Origin: JACRLW01 sp050181465
Lineage (GTDB): Bacteria; Planctomycetota; UBA1135; UBA2386
Length of the DNA: 64,000 nucleotides
NCBI GenBank assembly: GCA_050181465.1
Contig: JBFXDD010000027.1
Location: forward strand, 1 to 64,000
Reading direction: 5' to 3'
A program made the translations under genes and the position numbers. Below, one piece after another: positions 20,651 through 29,185 of the stretch (positions are counted from its first letter, which is position 1; each line of letters starts with the position of its first letter). Under the pieces are notes generated by a model, which made no database searches, was not told where the DNA came from, and saw nothing but the letters and a program-made list of their open reading frames with translations.

Positions 20651-22485
20651 ACCCAGCCATTCCCCGCGCGCATCCGCTCCGCGATCTTCGCGCTCTGCTC
20701 GACGTCCTGCGGCGTGAAGGCGAGCTCGTGGAGATCGACGCCGAAGTCGATCCCGATCTCGAGATCGCCGAGGTGCATCGCCGCGTGATCGCCGCGGGCG
20801 GTCCCGCCCTGTGGTTCCGCCGCGTGAAGGGCTCACCGTGGCCGCTGGTCACGAACCTGTTCGGGACGGCACGCCGCGTGGAACTCGCCTTCGGCAAACG
20901 ACCGCTCGCGCTGATCGAGCGGGTCGCAGCACTGCCGCACACGATGCTGCCGCCGACCCCCAAGCGCCTCTGGCAGCAGCGCGATCTGTTCGGCGCTCTC
21001 TTGCGAACCGGTCTTCGTCGTCGTCGCACGACTCCGCTCACGCAGTGTCTCGACCGGCCCCCGCGCATCTCGCGGCTGCCGCTTCTGCGCACCTGGGCGG
21101 AGGACGGCGGCGCGTTCGTCACCCTGCCGCTGGTCCTCACCGAGCACCCCGACGGTCTCGGCACCAACCTCGGCATGTATCGCGTGCAGCGGTTCGACGA
21201 CGACCACTGCGGTCTGCACGTGCAGATCGGCAAGGGCGGCGGCTTTCATCTCGCCGCGCATCACGCCAAGGGACAGGCGATGCCGGTCGCGATCCACATC
21301 GGCGGACCGCCGGCGCTGATCCTCGGCGCGATCGCGCCCTTGCCGGAGAACGTGCCCGAACTCCTGCTCAGTTCGCTCATGCTCGGGGAACGGCTCGAGG
21401 TCACGCGCGGCGGGCCGAGTCCGCTGCCGCTCGCCGCGCACAGCGAGTTCGCGATCCTCGGCGACGTCCAGCCGAGTGCGATGCATCCGGAGGGCCCCTT
21501 CGGCGATCACTACGGCTACTACTCGTTGAAGCACGACTACCCACGCGTGGACGTGCACACGCTCGCGCATCGCAAGGATCCGATCGGTGCGGCGACCGTG
21601 GTCGGCAAGCCGCGACAGGAAGACTTCTTCCTCGGCGATTACCTGCAGGACCTGCTGACACCGCTGATTCGCGTCGTGATGCCGGCGGTGCGTTCGCTCT
21701 GGTCGTACGGCGAGACCGGTTACCACAGCCTCGCCGCCGCAGTGGTCGCCGAACGGTATCGGCGCGAGGCGATGACCTCGGCGTTCCGCATCCTCGGCGA
21801 AGGCCAACTCGCGCTGACCAAGTTCCTCCTGCTGACCGACCGCGCCGTAGACTTGCGCGACTTCCGCGCGACGCTCACGCACGTGCTCGCACGCATGCGT
21901 CCGGAGACGGATCTGTTCGTGTTCAGCAACCTGTCGATGGACACGCTCGACTACACCGGGCCCAAGGTCAACGAGGGCAGCAAGGGCGTGATGCTCGGTC
22001 TCGGCGATCCGGTCCGAACACTGCCGACGACCACCGACGGGCTCTCGCTGCCGAGCGGCTTCGCGCGCGCGGCCGTGTTCTGTCCCGGCTGCCTGGTCGT
22101 CGATGGACCGCGTTACGCAGGCGAGACCGATGCGGCCGCGCGCCTCGCCGCGCACCCCGCCCTCGCCGATTGGCCGCTGATCGTGCTCTGCGACGACGCC
22201 GAGAGCACGGCGCGCACCGCGATCCGATTCCTGTGGACGACCTTCACGCGCTTCGAACCGGCGGCCGACCTCGTGAGCGCGCGAACCACCGTCGCGCGCG
22301 GGCACGTCGTCCGCGAAGGGCCGATCGTGATCGACGCCCGCATGAAGCCCAGCTACCCCAAGGAGCTGTTCTGCGATCCCGACACCGCGCGACTCGTCAC
22401 GCAGCGCTGGCGCGAGTACTTCCCGAGCGGCAAGGTCGAGATGGGCGACAGCGACGTCGCGCACCTGGAACCGACGAACGGTTGA
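20647..22485 (+). CDS. UbiD-family decarboxylase
   Basis: A 612-residue prenylated-FMN decarboxylase of the UbiD/MenA-associated group. The GTG at 20647 overlaps the lpxB stop and gives the usual start (LRDLRALLDVLRREGELVEI). Features: GTNLGMYRVQRFDDDHCGLH and the Mn/prFMN loop GGPPALILGAIAPLPENV near residue 220, then SEFAILGDVQP, HPEGPFGDHYGYYS (Glu/Asp/His) and a C-terminal DPSAKPSYPKELF-like end. It is longer than E. coli UbiD (497). It may serve ubiquinone/menaquinone synthesis or a catabolic step; no UbiX is in the window. Confidence 0.88.
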   Translation: MNPAIPRAHPLRDLRALLDVLRREGELVEIDAEVDPDLEIAEVHRRVIAAGGPALWFRRVKGSPWPLVTNLFGTARRVELAFGKRPLALIERVAALPHTMLPPTPKRLWQQRDLFGALLRTGLRRRRTTPLTQCLDRPPRISRLPLLRTWAEDGGAFVTLPLVLTEHPDGLGTNLGMYRVQRFDDDHCGLHVQIGKGGGFHLAAHHAKGQAMPVAIHIGGPPALILGAIAPLPENVPELLLSSLMLGERLEVTRGGPSPLPLAAHSEFAILGDVQPSAMHPEGPFGDHYGYYSLKHDYPRVDVHTLAHRKDPIGAATVVGKPRQEDFFLGDYLQDLLTPLIRVVMPAVRSLWSYGETGYHSLAAAVVAERYRREAMTSAFRILGEGQLALTKFLLLTDRAVDLRDFRATLTHVLARMRPETDLFVFSNLSMDTLDYTGPKVNEGSKGVMLGLGDPVRTLPTTTDGLSLPSGFARAAVFCPGCLVVDGPRYAGETDAAARLAAHPALADWPLIVLCDDAESTARTAIRFLWTTFTRFEPAADLVSARTTVARGHVVREGPIVIDARMKPSYPKELFCDPDTARLVTQRWREYFPSGKVEMGDSDVAHLEPTNG

Positions 22486-22505
22486 GCGGCGCGCGGCGCG
22501 CGCAA

Positions 22506-24338
22506 TCAGCGCCCGATCTGCAGTCCGAGCGCGTTGCTCAGGGTCAGCGAAGTGCCGACCAGCGGCAGCAGACTCGCGCCCGGATCGAAGAGGATCGACT
22601 GCACGATCAGATCGGCACCGAGCAGCGCGGTCTGTGACGGCACCAAGAGGAAGGTCTGCGCACTGCCGGTCGTGCTGCTGGCCGCGACGGCGAGCACGAT
22701 GCCCGCGCCCAGATCGGGCTCGAGCACGCAACCGTTGCCGAGCGGCAGCGCTGCCGGCTGAGGGATCGCACTGGTGAAGAACACCACCGGAATGCTGCCG
22801 CCGCCCAGGCCGACGCTGAGCGACATCGCGGCACCGAGTTGCGGAAGGCCGACGCCGACGAGCAGCGGGGTCGATCCGGTTCCGTTGCTGCACCCCACGC
22901 CGATCGGCGTGACCCTGGCGATGCCCGAGGACTGCACGATGGTCAGCCGTTGGTCGGCCGCGACCGCCGTGCGGGTATCGGTCGTGCCGTCCAACCAATG
23001 CACGGTGACGCAATCGATGACCGTCGCGTTGCCGATTCCGAAGTGTCCGGGCAGGACGTTCTGACTGAAGGCTCCCGCGCTCGCGTTGAGCAGTCGCCAC
23101 TGTCGCTGGCCCTGCACTTCGATCTCGACGGTGACGCCGATCGCAGCGCGATTGTCCCGCGTGCCGATCGCGGTCACCTGCAGCCAGTGATTCGCGTTCC
23201 CCGAGTTCCGATAGAGCCGATCCCGTCCGGTCGCCGCCGAGTGGATGTCGAGGTCACCGTCGTTGTCGTAATCGACGAACACGCAGTCGTAGCCCTGCTG
23301 GCCGCTGGCGTTCGCACCCGCCGCCGAGGGCACGACGGCGAACTGCATCCCGCCCAGATTGCGATACAGCACGTTGGTGCCCTGGAAGTCGAGCACGTAG
23401 ATGTCGAGCCGACCGTCGTTGTCGTAATCGCCGACCGTGCAGCCGTGACCGTCGTTGATCGGGCCGGCGACACCGGCGGCGACGCCGATCTCGACGAAGG
23501 GCAGCGCGCCGTCCCAGCGATAGAGCAAGTTCGCTTCGCCGCGCGCACCGGCGACGAAGAGATCGAGGTCGCCGTCGTTGTCGAAGTCGGCGAAGTGGCA
23601 GCCGTAGGTATTCGGTGCGTAGTCCACACCGGCGAGCGACGCGATCTCGGAATACGCCGGATTGCCGATGTCCTGGTTGTTGCGGAACAGGCGGTTGATG
23701 GTGCCGGTCCCGCAGGTCGACACGAAGATGTCGAAGTCGCCGTCCTGGTCGTAATCGCCGAAGCTGAGGCCGTAGCCGTGCGACTGCGGGTCGCGCAGGT
23801 TGGTGATCACGCTGTCGTCGACGAAGGTGCCGTTGCCCTGATTGCTGAAGAAGCGGAAGGGGTCGAACTCCTGCGTGACGTAGAGATCGAGATCGCCGTC
23901 CTTGTCGTGATCGATCCAACCGACACCTTGTGCGAAGGAGCTGTCGGCGCAACCGCTGCTCTGCGCGACGTCGACGAAACTCTGCGGGAATCGATTCCGA
24001 AACAGGTTGTTGTCGACGAAGTTGCCCAAGTACAGATCGAGCTTGCCGTCGTTGTCGTAGTCGCCCCAGGCTGCTGACCAGCCGCTCGACGCGTGGCTCA
24101 CCCCCATGCTCGCGGTTACGTCGGTGAAGGTGCCGCCGTCGTTGCGCAAGAGTCGGCTCGTGCCGCCGGAGTTCTGCAGATAGACGTCGAAGTCGCCGTC
24201 GCCGTCGTAGTCGGCCCAGGCCATGCCGCGCGTGCTGTCGCCGCTGGATGGAAAGCCGGCCGCGGCGGCGACGTTGGTGAAGGACTGCGCTGTGGCTGCA
24301 GTCGTGACCGAGAGACAGACCAGGAGGGAGCGATGCAT
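22506..24338 (-). CDS. Secreted FG-GAP/VCBS repeat protein with ASPIC/UnbV domain
   Basis: A 610-residue exported protein. The ATG at 24338 opens a signal peptide (MHRSLLVCLSVTTAATAQ). About eight Ca2+-binding FG-GAP/VCBS repeats follow, seen as DYDGDGDFDVYLQN, DYDNDGKLDLYLGN, DHDKDGDLDLYVTQ, DYDQDGDFDIFVST, DFDNDGDLDLFVAG and others, giving an integrin-like beta-propeller. An ASPIC/UnbV module lies near residue 375-470 (NHWLQVTAIGTRDNRAAIG, VHWLDGTTD). A C-terminal beta domain of about 130 residues is also found on many planctomycete secreted proteins. The role is probably adhesion or surface binding. Confidence 0.88.
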   Translation of the reverse strand: MHRSLLVCLSVTTAATAQSFTNVAAAAGFPSSGDSTRGMAWADYDGDGDFDVYLQNSGGTSRLLRNDGGTFTDVTASMGVSHASSGWSAAWGDYDNDGKLDLYLGNFVDNNLFRNRFPQSFVDVAQSSGCADSSFAQGVGWIDHDKDGDLDLYVTQEFDPFRFFSNQGNGTFVDDSVITNLRDPQSHGYGLSFGDYDQDGDFDIFVSTCGTGTINRLFRNNQDIGNPAYSEIASLAGVDYAPNTYGCHFADFDNDGDLDLFVAGARGEANLLYRWDGALPFVEIGVAAGVAGPINDGHGCTVGDYDNDGRLDIYVLDFQGTNVLYRNLGGMQFAVVPSAAGANASGQQGYDCVFVDYDNDGDLDIHSAATGRDRLYRNSGNANHWLQVTAIGTRDNRAAIGVTVEIEVQGQRQWRLLNASAGAFSQNVLPGHFGIGNATVIDCVTVHWLDGTTDTRTAVAADQRLTIVQSSGIARVTPIGVGCSNGTGSTPLLVGVGLPQLGAAMSLSVGLGGGSIPVVFFTSAIPQPAALPLGNGCVLEPDLGAGIVLAVAASSTTGSAQTFLLVPSQTALLGADLIVQSILFDPGASLLPLVGTSLTLSNALGLQIGR

Positions 24339-24384
24339 GAGGACCGCGAGAGATCGACGATGTCGGCACGAATGCCGACCCGAT

Positions 24385-24852
24385 TCAGACGACGACGGCA
24401 ACCGCGCGCTGACGCGAAGCGAGGCGAACGACGAACCAGACCAAGAGCCCCATCGCCGCGCCCACTGGGAAGAACCACAGCGGTTCGCGCATCAAGACCA
24501 CGAAGCCGTAGAAGCCCATCCAGGCCGACGCACCCCACGCCTGCGTGAGCGCATCGATCGGCAGCAAGAGCGGCGCGATCGCGACGCACAAGGGCAGGCA
24601 GACCAGCGGCGAGACCAGGCCCACGGCCAACGCGACGCCGAGGCCGCGCTGCGAGTCGCGCGAGAGCCACCGAGCGATCGAGGTCCAGAACACCGCGGAG
24701 ACGATCGACGGACCGAGGACGGCCACGAGCACTGAGCGATCGAGGTCCGCTCGGCCGGCGAACGCGAGCATCCAGATCGTCGGCGTCAGGGCCGCGATCG
24801 TGCCCAGGATCCAGAAGACGATCGGCCGCACGCGCTTGGTCGGAGGGTTCAC
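24385..24852 (-). CDS. Small integral membrane protein
   Basis: A 155-residue protein with a GTG start and four clear hydrophobic segments (IVFWILGTIAALTPTIWMLA, VLVAVLGPSIVSAVFW, LGVALAVGLVSPLVCLPLCV, WFFPVGAAMGLLVWFVV). Loops carry Arg/Lys. There is no recognised family and no enzyme motif. It lies upstream of the FG-GAP gene on the same strand, separated by 46 bp. Confidence 0.65.
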   Translation of the reverse strand: MNPPTKRVRPIVFWILGTIAALTPTIWMLAFAGRADLDRSVLVAVLGPSIVSAVFWTSIARWLSRDSQRGLGVALAVGLVSPLVCLPLCVAIAPLLLPIDALTQAWGASAWMGFYGFVVLMREPLWFFPVGAAMGLLVWFVVRLASRQRAVAVVV

Positions 24853-24922
24853 GACGCCGAGGATAGCAACCGGACCCGATCCTCACTTGCGCACCGCCGG
24901 GACGGAGCCGAAACCTGCCGCC

Positions 24923-25243
24923 ATGCCCTACGCCCATCTCGATCCCAGCGCCGCCTCGGCGGCGCTGGCGGCTGCCCCACAGACCGTGGTCCTCGACGTC
25001 CGCACACCGATGGAGTTCACCCGCCACCGCATCGCGAGCGCCACCCTGCTGCCGATCGCCGAACTGCTCGATCGCATCGGCGAACTCGATGCCCAGACCG
25101 CCTATCTGGTCGTCTGCGAGCACGGGGTGCGGAGCCGGATGGTCTGCGATCATCTCGCCGGGTTGGGGTTCGCGCGGCTGACGAACCTCAGCGGCGGGAT
25201 GGCCAATTGGGTCGCGAGCGGGCTGCCGGTCGAGCGCGGCTGA
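24923..25243 (+). CDS. Rhodanese-domain protein
   Basis: A 106-residue single rhodanese module. Motifs: VVLDVRTPMEFTRHRI, the active-site loop VCEHGVRSRM with the catalytic Cys, and the closing LSGGMANWVASGLPV. It would transfer sulfane sulfur to a thiol acceptor in the cytoplasm. The ATG at 24923 follows a weak purine-rich stretch. It is a stand-alone gene 57 bp before efp. Confidence 0.92.
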   Translation: MPYAHLDPSAASAALAAAPQTVVLDVRTPMEFTRHRIASATLLPIAELLDRIGELDAQTAYLVVCEHGVRSRMVCDHLAGLGFARLTNLSGGMANWVASGLPVERG

Positions 25244-25300
25244 GGCGTCTCACCCTGGCGCGAGGTGCCCGCGGCGCTATCCTGTTCGCCCCGAATCATC

Positions 25301-25852
25301 ATGCACCTCGCCGCTCTCGATCTCCGTCCCGGTTACCTCGTCCGCTACGACGGGCGCATGTGCAAGGTCATGTGGTGGAACATCCTCCGCAACGACCGCC
25401 GGCAGTTCATCCAAATGAAGCTCAAGGACATCCAGTCGGGTCGTGTCAACGAGCTGAAGGAGAGTCCGGATGCGAAGTACGAGGTCCTCGAGAACGAGGA
25501 AGTCGAGCTCACGCACTCCTACCGCGACGGCCCCGACGAGGTCTTCTTCACTGAGAACGGTGAGGAAGTGCGTTGCCCGGTCGCGGCGGCCGAGGACGCG
25601 CTGCTCTGGCCGTCGGAGGTCTATGTAGGCTTCTTCGTGCAGGAGCAGCTTCTCGCGGTGAACCCGCCGAAGACTTCGGTGCTGAAGGTGACCGAGACCG
25701 CACCCGCCACTCGCGGCGGCGGCAACACCGGCATGAAGGAAGCCCTGCTCGAGAACGGCGTGAAGGTGAAGGTCAACCTCCTCACCGAGATCGGCGACCG
25801 GGTGCGCGTCGACACCGAGACGCTCGAGTTCAAAGAGCGCATCACCGGCTGA
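25301..25852 (+). CDS. efp: Elongation factor P, divergent loop
   Basis: A 183-residue EF-P that rescues ribosomes stalled at proline runs. The ATG at 25301 opens the KOW-like domain I (LDLRPGYLVRYDG). Domains II and III follow (FVQEQLLAVNPPKTSVLKV, NGVKVKVNLLTEIGDRVRVDT). The domain I loop that normally carries the modified Lys/Arg (PGKG in E. coli, K34) reads RNDRRQF here, and the aligned residue is Asp. Either a neighbouring Arg is used or this lineage has an unmodified loop. Length and ends are otherwise standard. Confidence 0.93.
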   Translation: MHLAALDLRPGYLVRYDGRMCKVMWWNILRNDRRQFIQMKLKDIQSGRVNELKESPDAKYEVLENEEVELTHSYRDGPDEVFFTENGEEVRCPVAAAEDALLWPSEVYVGFFVQEQLLAVNPPKTSVLKVTETAPATRGGGNTGMKEALLENGVKVKVNLLTEIGDRVRVDTETLEFKERITG

Positions 25853-26147
25853 GTCCGGGAGTGCGTCAGAGCCACTGGGGCTCGTCGCGCCGCCGCGGCG
25901 AGTCTCTCGTCATGGATGGGCTCGGGCTCTTCCCGTCCGCGCGCGGTCTCGATCCAGCACTTCTCTGCGACGAGCGCGCGTCCGGAGCATGAGTTTCGGG
26001 GTCCGCGCCGCGGCTGAACCGCGGAGCCTCCACGAGCCCTTCGGTGCGACCCTTGGCAACCGCCTTGGTGGTCTTGCGTCCAGCAATCCCATCGCCGTTC
26101 GGACCGGCGGCGATCAGGATCGTGAGGTCGGCCCGCGGTTGCCCACT
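25853..26147. other. Gap between efp and the distal end of the integron
   Basis: About 295 bp with no convincing gene. Short frames exist on both strands, but none has a family match, a good start or unusual length. It marks the outer edge of the cassette array; the last attC-like site begins at about 26148. Confidence 0.4.
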
Positions 26148-26215
26148 GTCTCTGACGCCCGGCCGCGTTCGCCCGCTTTGCGGCGATCGTCAGCTGGTCA
26201 GCAAAGACGTTAGGT
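26148..26215 (-). repeat. attC site 16 (distal, degenerate)
   Basis: The core at 26209-26215 (ACCTAAC on the - strand) is good and contains the stop codon of the 121-aa gene. The far core reads GTCAGAG instead of GTTRRRY. The central inverted part around 26160-26195 can still fold. It marks the last cassette. Confidence 0.5.
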
Positions 26216-26575
26216 GCCAAGGACAACCTCCGCCTCGCGGACACCATCCTGCGGGGGGCCGTAGCGCAGTCGCACGCGTGCCCCCCGCATGAAGTCCGCG
26301 GCCTCCAAGGCAGGTCGCACCGCGGCGAACAGCGCGTCTGCATCGGGCACGTACATGTAGAGGGTCCCGCCACTACCATCCGCTGCCACTTCGTTTCCGT
26401 CGAATTCGCCAACCCGGGCGCTGGCTATCGCGGCTTCCAGCCGCTCTTCAAGTGCGAACAGGCGGGACAAGTCCCGGCTCCCGTAGAGGAAGTGCACCAG
26501 CACCGCGTGCTCCGGGTCCGGGTTCGCGTGCACCACCTTCTTCGTCCTACCAAGGAGCTTGTCGAAGAGTCCCAT
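26210..26575 (-). CDS. Cassette 16: hypothetical protein (121 aa)
   Basis: Unknown function. It begins MGLFDKLLGRTKKVVH, a start seen in many small cytosolic proteins, and ends in VRLRYGPPQDGVREAEVVLGT. The layout is alpha/beta, with Asp/Glu-rich helices (RLFALEERLEAAIASARVG) and no signal or membrane segment. The ATG lies about 10 nt inside the cassette boundary at 26585-26591, and the TAA falls in the attC core. Confidence 0.7.
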   Translation of the reverse strand: MGLFDKLLGRTKKVVHANPDPEHAVLVHFLYGSRDLSRLFALEERLEAAIASARVGEFDGNEVAADGSGGTLYMYVPDADALFAAVRPALEAADFMRGARVRLRYGPPQDGVREAEVVLGT

Positions 26576-26584
26576 CTGGTGTGC

Positions 26585-26653
26585 ACCTAACGTCTTTGCC
26601 GCTCGATCGCGGGCGGCTCTTGGGGCCTCGTCGGCTCCTGCGGCTTGTAGGGC
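26585..26653 (-). repeat. attC site 15
   Basis: The outer core at 26585-26591 (ACCTAAC on +) is good. The inner core reads GTAGGGC (26647-26653) in place of GTTRRRY. The centre keeps the family arms (TCGGCTCCTGCGGC). Confidence 0.7.
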
Positions 26654-26688
26654 TCCATCTCCGGCCGACTTGCTGCAGTCACGCGTGC

Positions 26689-27216
26689 TTACTTAGGGCT
26701 CAATGTCACCCAACCCGTTGTAAGCAAGGGACGCTGGCTCGAGTCGAGGATCTGGATCTTGATCATGTTGTCCGTCGCTGGGGCAAGTCGCGCCCAGTAG
26801 TCCCCGTCAGGCTTGTCGCCTGGCTGTGCGGTCACTTCTGTCGACTTGAGGAGCAAGTTCCCTGCTTCCTCAGGCACCCGGACAGGCGCCTCGACACGAA
26901 ACTTCCCAGACTTGTATGGGGTCTGCCCGCTTCTTGGTTCTTCAACCGAGCGATCGAACAGGATCGTGACTTCACCACCGATTTGCAGAGCCCCTGCCGC
27001 ATGCAAAGTCAATTCCACCTCGGACTTCTCATTCTTCTGGGGATTCCCCACGGTTCGCTCCGCGATCCCCTTCCACGTTCCAGCGGAGGAGGGGAACGAC
27101 GGCCGACTCAACAGCAGCTGTAGCCACCACGGCGCCGTCCCTCCTGCCAACAAGAGGATCAGCACTCCCACAGCGAGCCGCGACACTGGCTTCTCCTTAC
27201 TGCTTGAATCACTCAT
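26689..27216 (-). CDS. Cassette 15: membrane-anchored hypothetical protein
   Basis: A 175-residue protein from the ATG at 27216. A short cytoplasmic Ser/Lys segment precedes one transmembrane helix (RLAVGVLILLLAGGTAPWWL, residues about 14-33). A beta-rich exported domain follows, with WKGIAERTVGNPQKNEK, VELTLHAAGALQIGGEVT and TTGWVTLSPK. I recognise no family. The longer frame to 27279 would start inside the degenerate attC and is not preferred. Confidence 0.65.
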   Translation of the reverse strand: MSDSSSKEKPVSRLAVGVLILLLAGGTAPWWLQLLLSRPSFPSSAGTWKGIAERTVGNPQKNEKSEVELTLHAAGALQIGGEVTILFDRSVEEPRSGQTPYKSGKFRVEAPVRVPEEAGNLLLKSTEVTAQPGDKPDGDYWARLAPATDNMIKIQILDSSQRPLLTTGWVTLSPK

Positions 27217-27242
27217 CGAATGCTCCTGGTTCCTGGGCGTCC

Positions 27243-27337
27243 GCCCCCCGTCTCTCCAGCTCAGCCGCGGGCTGCGCACCGTGTTGCTTGATCTCGCGTT
27301 TGCGTGATCTCGCGGTCCGTCGCCTGCTGCGTCGGGC
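27243..27337 (-). repeat. attC site 14 (strongly degenerate)
   Basis: The outer core position reads GCCCCCC (27243-27249) where GCCCAAC is expected, and the inner core reads GTCGGGC (27331-27337). The arm GTCTCTCCAGCTCAGCCGCGG still resembles the family arm GTCTCTCACGCTGAGCCGCG of site 3. Probably inactive. Confidence 0.5.
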
Positions 27338-27348
27338 CGCCCAGCCTA

Positions 27349-27801
27349 TCACCCCACGAGCTCATAGTCCAGTGTCACGATACCGTCCGAACGATCTGCC
27401 ACGGACAGGAACGGCTCGGTGCTGTGTACATGGGAGACGAATTCAGCGAGATCATCGACCGAGTGGCACCAGCGCTCGCCCGCACTGAGGCCAAGGAGGC
27501 AAGCCTCGGGATCGAAGCGGATCGTGAGACGCAACTGCCAGATGTCGTCGTCCTCTCCGCCGACCGGGATCAACTGGCGAGTCACATCGAACTCGAACCG
27601 CTCGCCTTGTCCCCAGTCGTACGTGCCCCACTGGTACAGGAGCATGTCGCCGTGCAAGGCCGAGTCGCAGTCCTCAGCGCGAGCCTCGCGGAAGAAGAGC
27701 GTCATCCGCTCGAATGCCAAGCGGGGAGTCAACGACTGGAGATCGGCCCCGCTGGCATGAAGTGCCTCCTCGAATTGGACCTTGGCGTCCTTGGCGAGCA
27801 T
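27349..27801 (-). CDS. Cassette 14: hypothetical protein (150 aa)
   Basis: Unknown soluble protein. I chose the ATG at 27801 (MLAKDAKVQFEEAL) because the alternative at 27816 lies in the attC of the preceding cassette. It is acidic, with many aromatic residues (LLYQWGTYDWGQGERFEFDV, DDDIWQLRLTIRFDPEA), alpha/beta, and has no signal. It looks like the small single-domain proteins often carried in cassettes, some of which are immunity-like; no family is assigned. Confidence 0.65.
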   Translation of the reverse strand: MLAKDAKVQFEEALHASGADLQSLTPRLAFERMTLFFREARAEDCDSALHGDMLLYQWGTYDWGQGERFEFDVTRQLIPVGGEDDDIWQLRLTIRFDPEACLLGLSAGERWCHSVDDLAEFVSHVHSTEPFLSVADRSDGIVTLDYELVG

Positions 27802-27810
27802 CGGTCTGAC

Positions 27811-27902
27811 CGACACATCGGCCGCTCAGCCACGAGCAGCGCTCGACCTCGTTGGTCTTGCGGATGCGCTGGATCGCGGCTCGCGGGCGGCTGCGGCTAG
27901 GT
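27811..27902 (-). repeat. attC site 13 (degenerate)
   Basis: The inner core is GCTAGGT (27896-27902), one change from GTTRRRY. The outer core near 27811-27818 is not recognisable (CGACACATC). The arm GCCGCTCAGCC links it to the family. Confidence 0.5.
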
Positions 27903-28509
27903 GGGCGGCAGTCTACACCATCTCTCCACGAGCTGGCTCCAGAACTTGATCGGCCGGACCGAGTCGGGCCAGGGCCGGCGTCCAGGAAGCCTGAACTCAT
28001 GGCGCAGGTAGTCCTCCAGGTCGAAGCCGTAGTAGATGAGGTCCGTCTGATGCACTGAGAACACAGGGTTGCCGGGACGATTGGGCTTCGATGGCAGCAT
28101 TGGGTGCGAGTACACCGGAATGAGTCTTGGCGCGGCAACGATGAACGTGGCTGCCACTTCCTTGGCCTGAACGAGCGAGTCCGGACGCACGCCCCAGTCC
28201 TCTAACCAGAACCCATTGTGCTCCACGTCGAAGAGGATCCCGTTCTTGGGGCCGTCCATCCACGGCCTCGGCGAGCCGTTGACACCTCCTCGCCAGGTTT
28301 GGGAAGCCAGCACCCTTCGGGAGCGCAGTCTGCAGAAACCCGCGGAGGTCTGGTGGAAATCCGAAGTCGTAGGTCCGCTCGATCTGCGCGACCTCCGCGT
28401 CTGTGCGCCCAGAGCCAAACGCAACAAGTAGCGGCTTCGTCCCGGGCGTGACCATCCCGCGGCAGTACTCGGCGCCGGTCAACTCACCGACAAGCTCGGT
28501 CCAGTCCAT
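27897..28509 (-). pseudogene. Cassette 13: SMI1/KNR4 (SUKH)-like protein, frameshifted
   Basis: Two frames join into one SUKH-like protein of about 203 residues. The first part starts at the ATG at 28509 (MDWTELVGEL) and carries AEVAQIERTYDFGFPPDLRG, LQTALPKGAGFPN. The second part continues in another frame with W-R-G-G then GILFDVEHNGFWLEDWG, VYSHPMLPSKPNRPGNPVF and LIYYGFDLEDYLRHEF. The break is at about 28294-28297, where one extra C in AACCTGG would be removed to restore FPNWR. SUKH proteins are often immunity proteins for toxins. It could be a real mutation or a sequencing error; the surrounding cassettes are intact. Confidence 0.7.
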
Positions 28510-28626
28510 GTCTCCGTCCTTCGGTTCCCCGGGGGCATCTGATCGCCCGTGCATTATCCCATCACACCAATCACAGCTACGCAGGCGAAGTTGATTTGCA
28601 TCCTGCGCATGATCGGCCGCATGTCC

Positions 28627-28695
28627 GCTCAACGGATCGGCCGATGAGCCGCGAGCGCCGTTGCGACGCTCGTCGGCTCCTGCGGCGAGTTAGGC
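28627..28695 (-). repeat. attC site 12
   Basis: Cores GCTCAAC (28627-28633) and GTTAGGC (28689-28695). Family arms GAGCCGCGAGCG and CGCTCGTCGGCTCCTGCGG are intact. The stop of the next gene lies in the inner core. Confidence 0.85.
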
Positions 28696-29112
28696 GGGAT
28701 CGTACCACCGAACTTCGAGAGGTCGAGATCCAGGGCCAATGGACTCGGCGGATTGGCACGTGCGGAACTCGCCGCACTTCCGAACGGCTCGGCCCGCGTC
28801 GGTCATAAGACGCCCTCGCAGCAGACCCTGCAACTGCTCATGGCGTGTGCGATCGCTGGGTAGAGCAGGGTGGGAGGACTGATCCGCAAGCCCACGACGA
28901 AACGCGTCCTCCCAGCGTCGCCAAATCGTCCAGTCCTCAAGAGCAAGTGCCAGGGTCTCTGCGTCGATCGGCGTGAGGAGGAACGTGTCTGCGTAGTTGC
29001 CACTCTCTTCTCTCCACTCGGCCTCGTAGAGATGGGGAGCGCCGTCAAGATCAGCGATCCCGCACCGCGGGCCGTCGTAGTAGTCGGTTACCGTGTGAAC
29101 GATCTCGAACAC
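28690..29112 (-). CDS. Cassette 12: hypothetical protein (140 aa)
   Basis: Unknown. It starts MFEIVHTVTDYYDGPRCGIA and contains DLDGAPHLYEAEWREE and DTFLLTPIDAETLALALEDW, then a Trp/Arg-rich helix (WTIWRRWEDAFRRGL). The pattern resembles a family of small cassette-borne proteins with a 'TDYYDGPR.G.A...G.PH.Y' opening that I have seen in environmental bacteria, without a known role. Start 14 nt inside the cassette; stop in the attC. Confidence 0.7.
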   Translation of the reverse strand: MFEIVHTVTDYYDGPRCGIADLDGAPHLYEAEWREESGNYADTFLLTPIDAETLALALEDWTIWRRWEDAFRRGLADQSSHPALPSDRTRHEQLQGLLRGRLMTDAGRAVRKCGEFRTCQSAESIGPGSRPLEVRWYDPA

Positions 29113-29125
29113 AGCAGCAATCTCC

Positions 29126-29185
29126 GCCCAACGGGTTTCCGCTCAGCCGCGGCCGCTGGCCGTCCGCTGTATCGGCATGTTACAC
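29126..29185 (-). repeat. attC site 11
   Basis: Cores GCCCAAC (29126-29132) and GTTACAC (29179-29185); the latter deviates at one base. Short site with the arm CTCAGCCGCGG. Confidence 0.7.

Noticed and set aside
25853..26147. A cassette gene between efp and attC site 16
   Set aside because: No frame has a good start next to a core site. The sequence has no second attC core, so it is probably flanking DNA.
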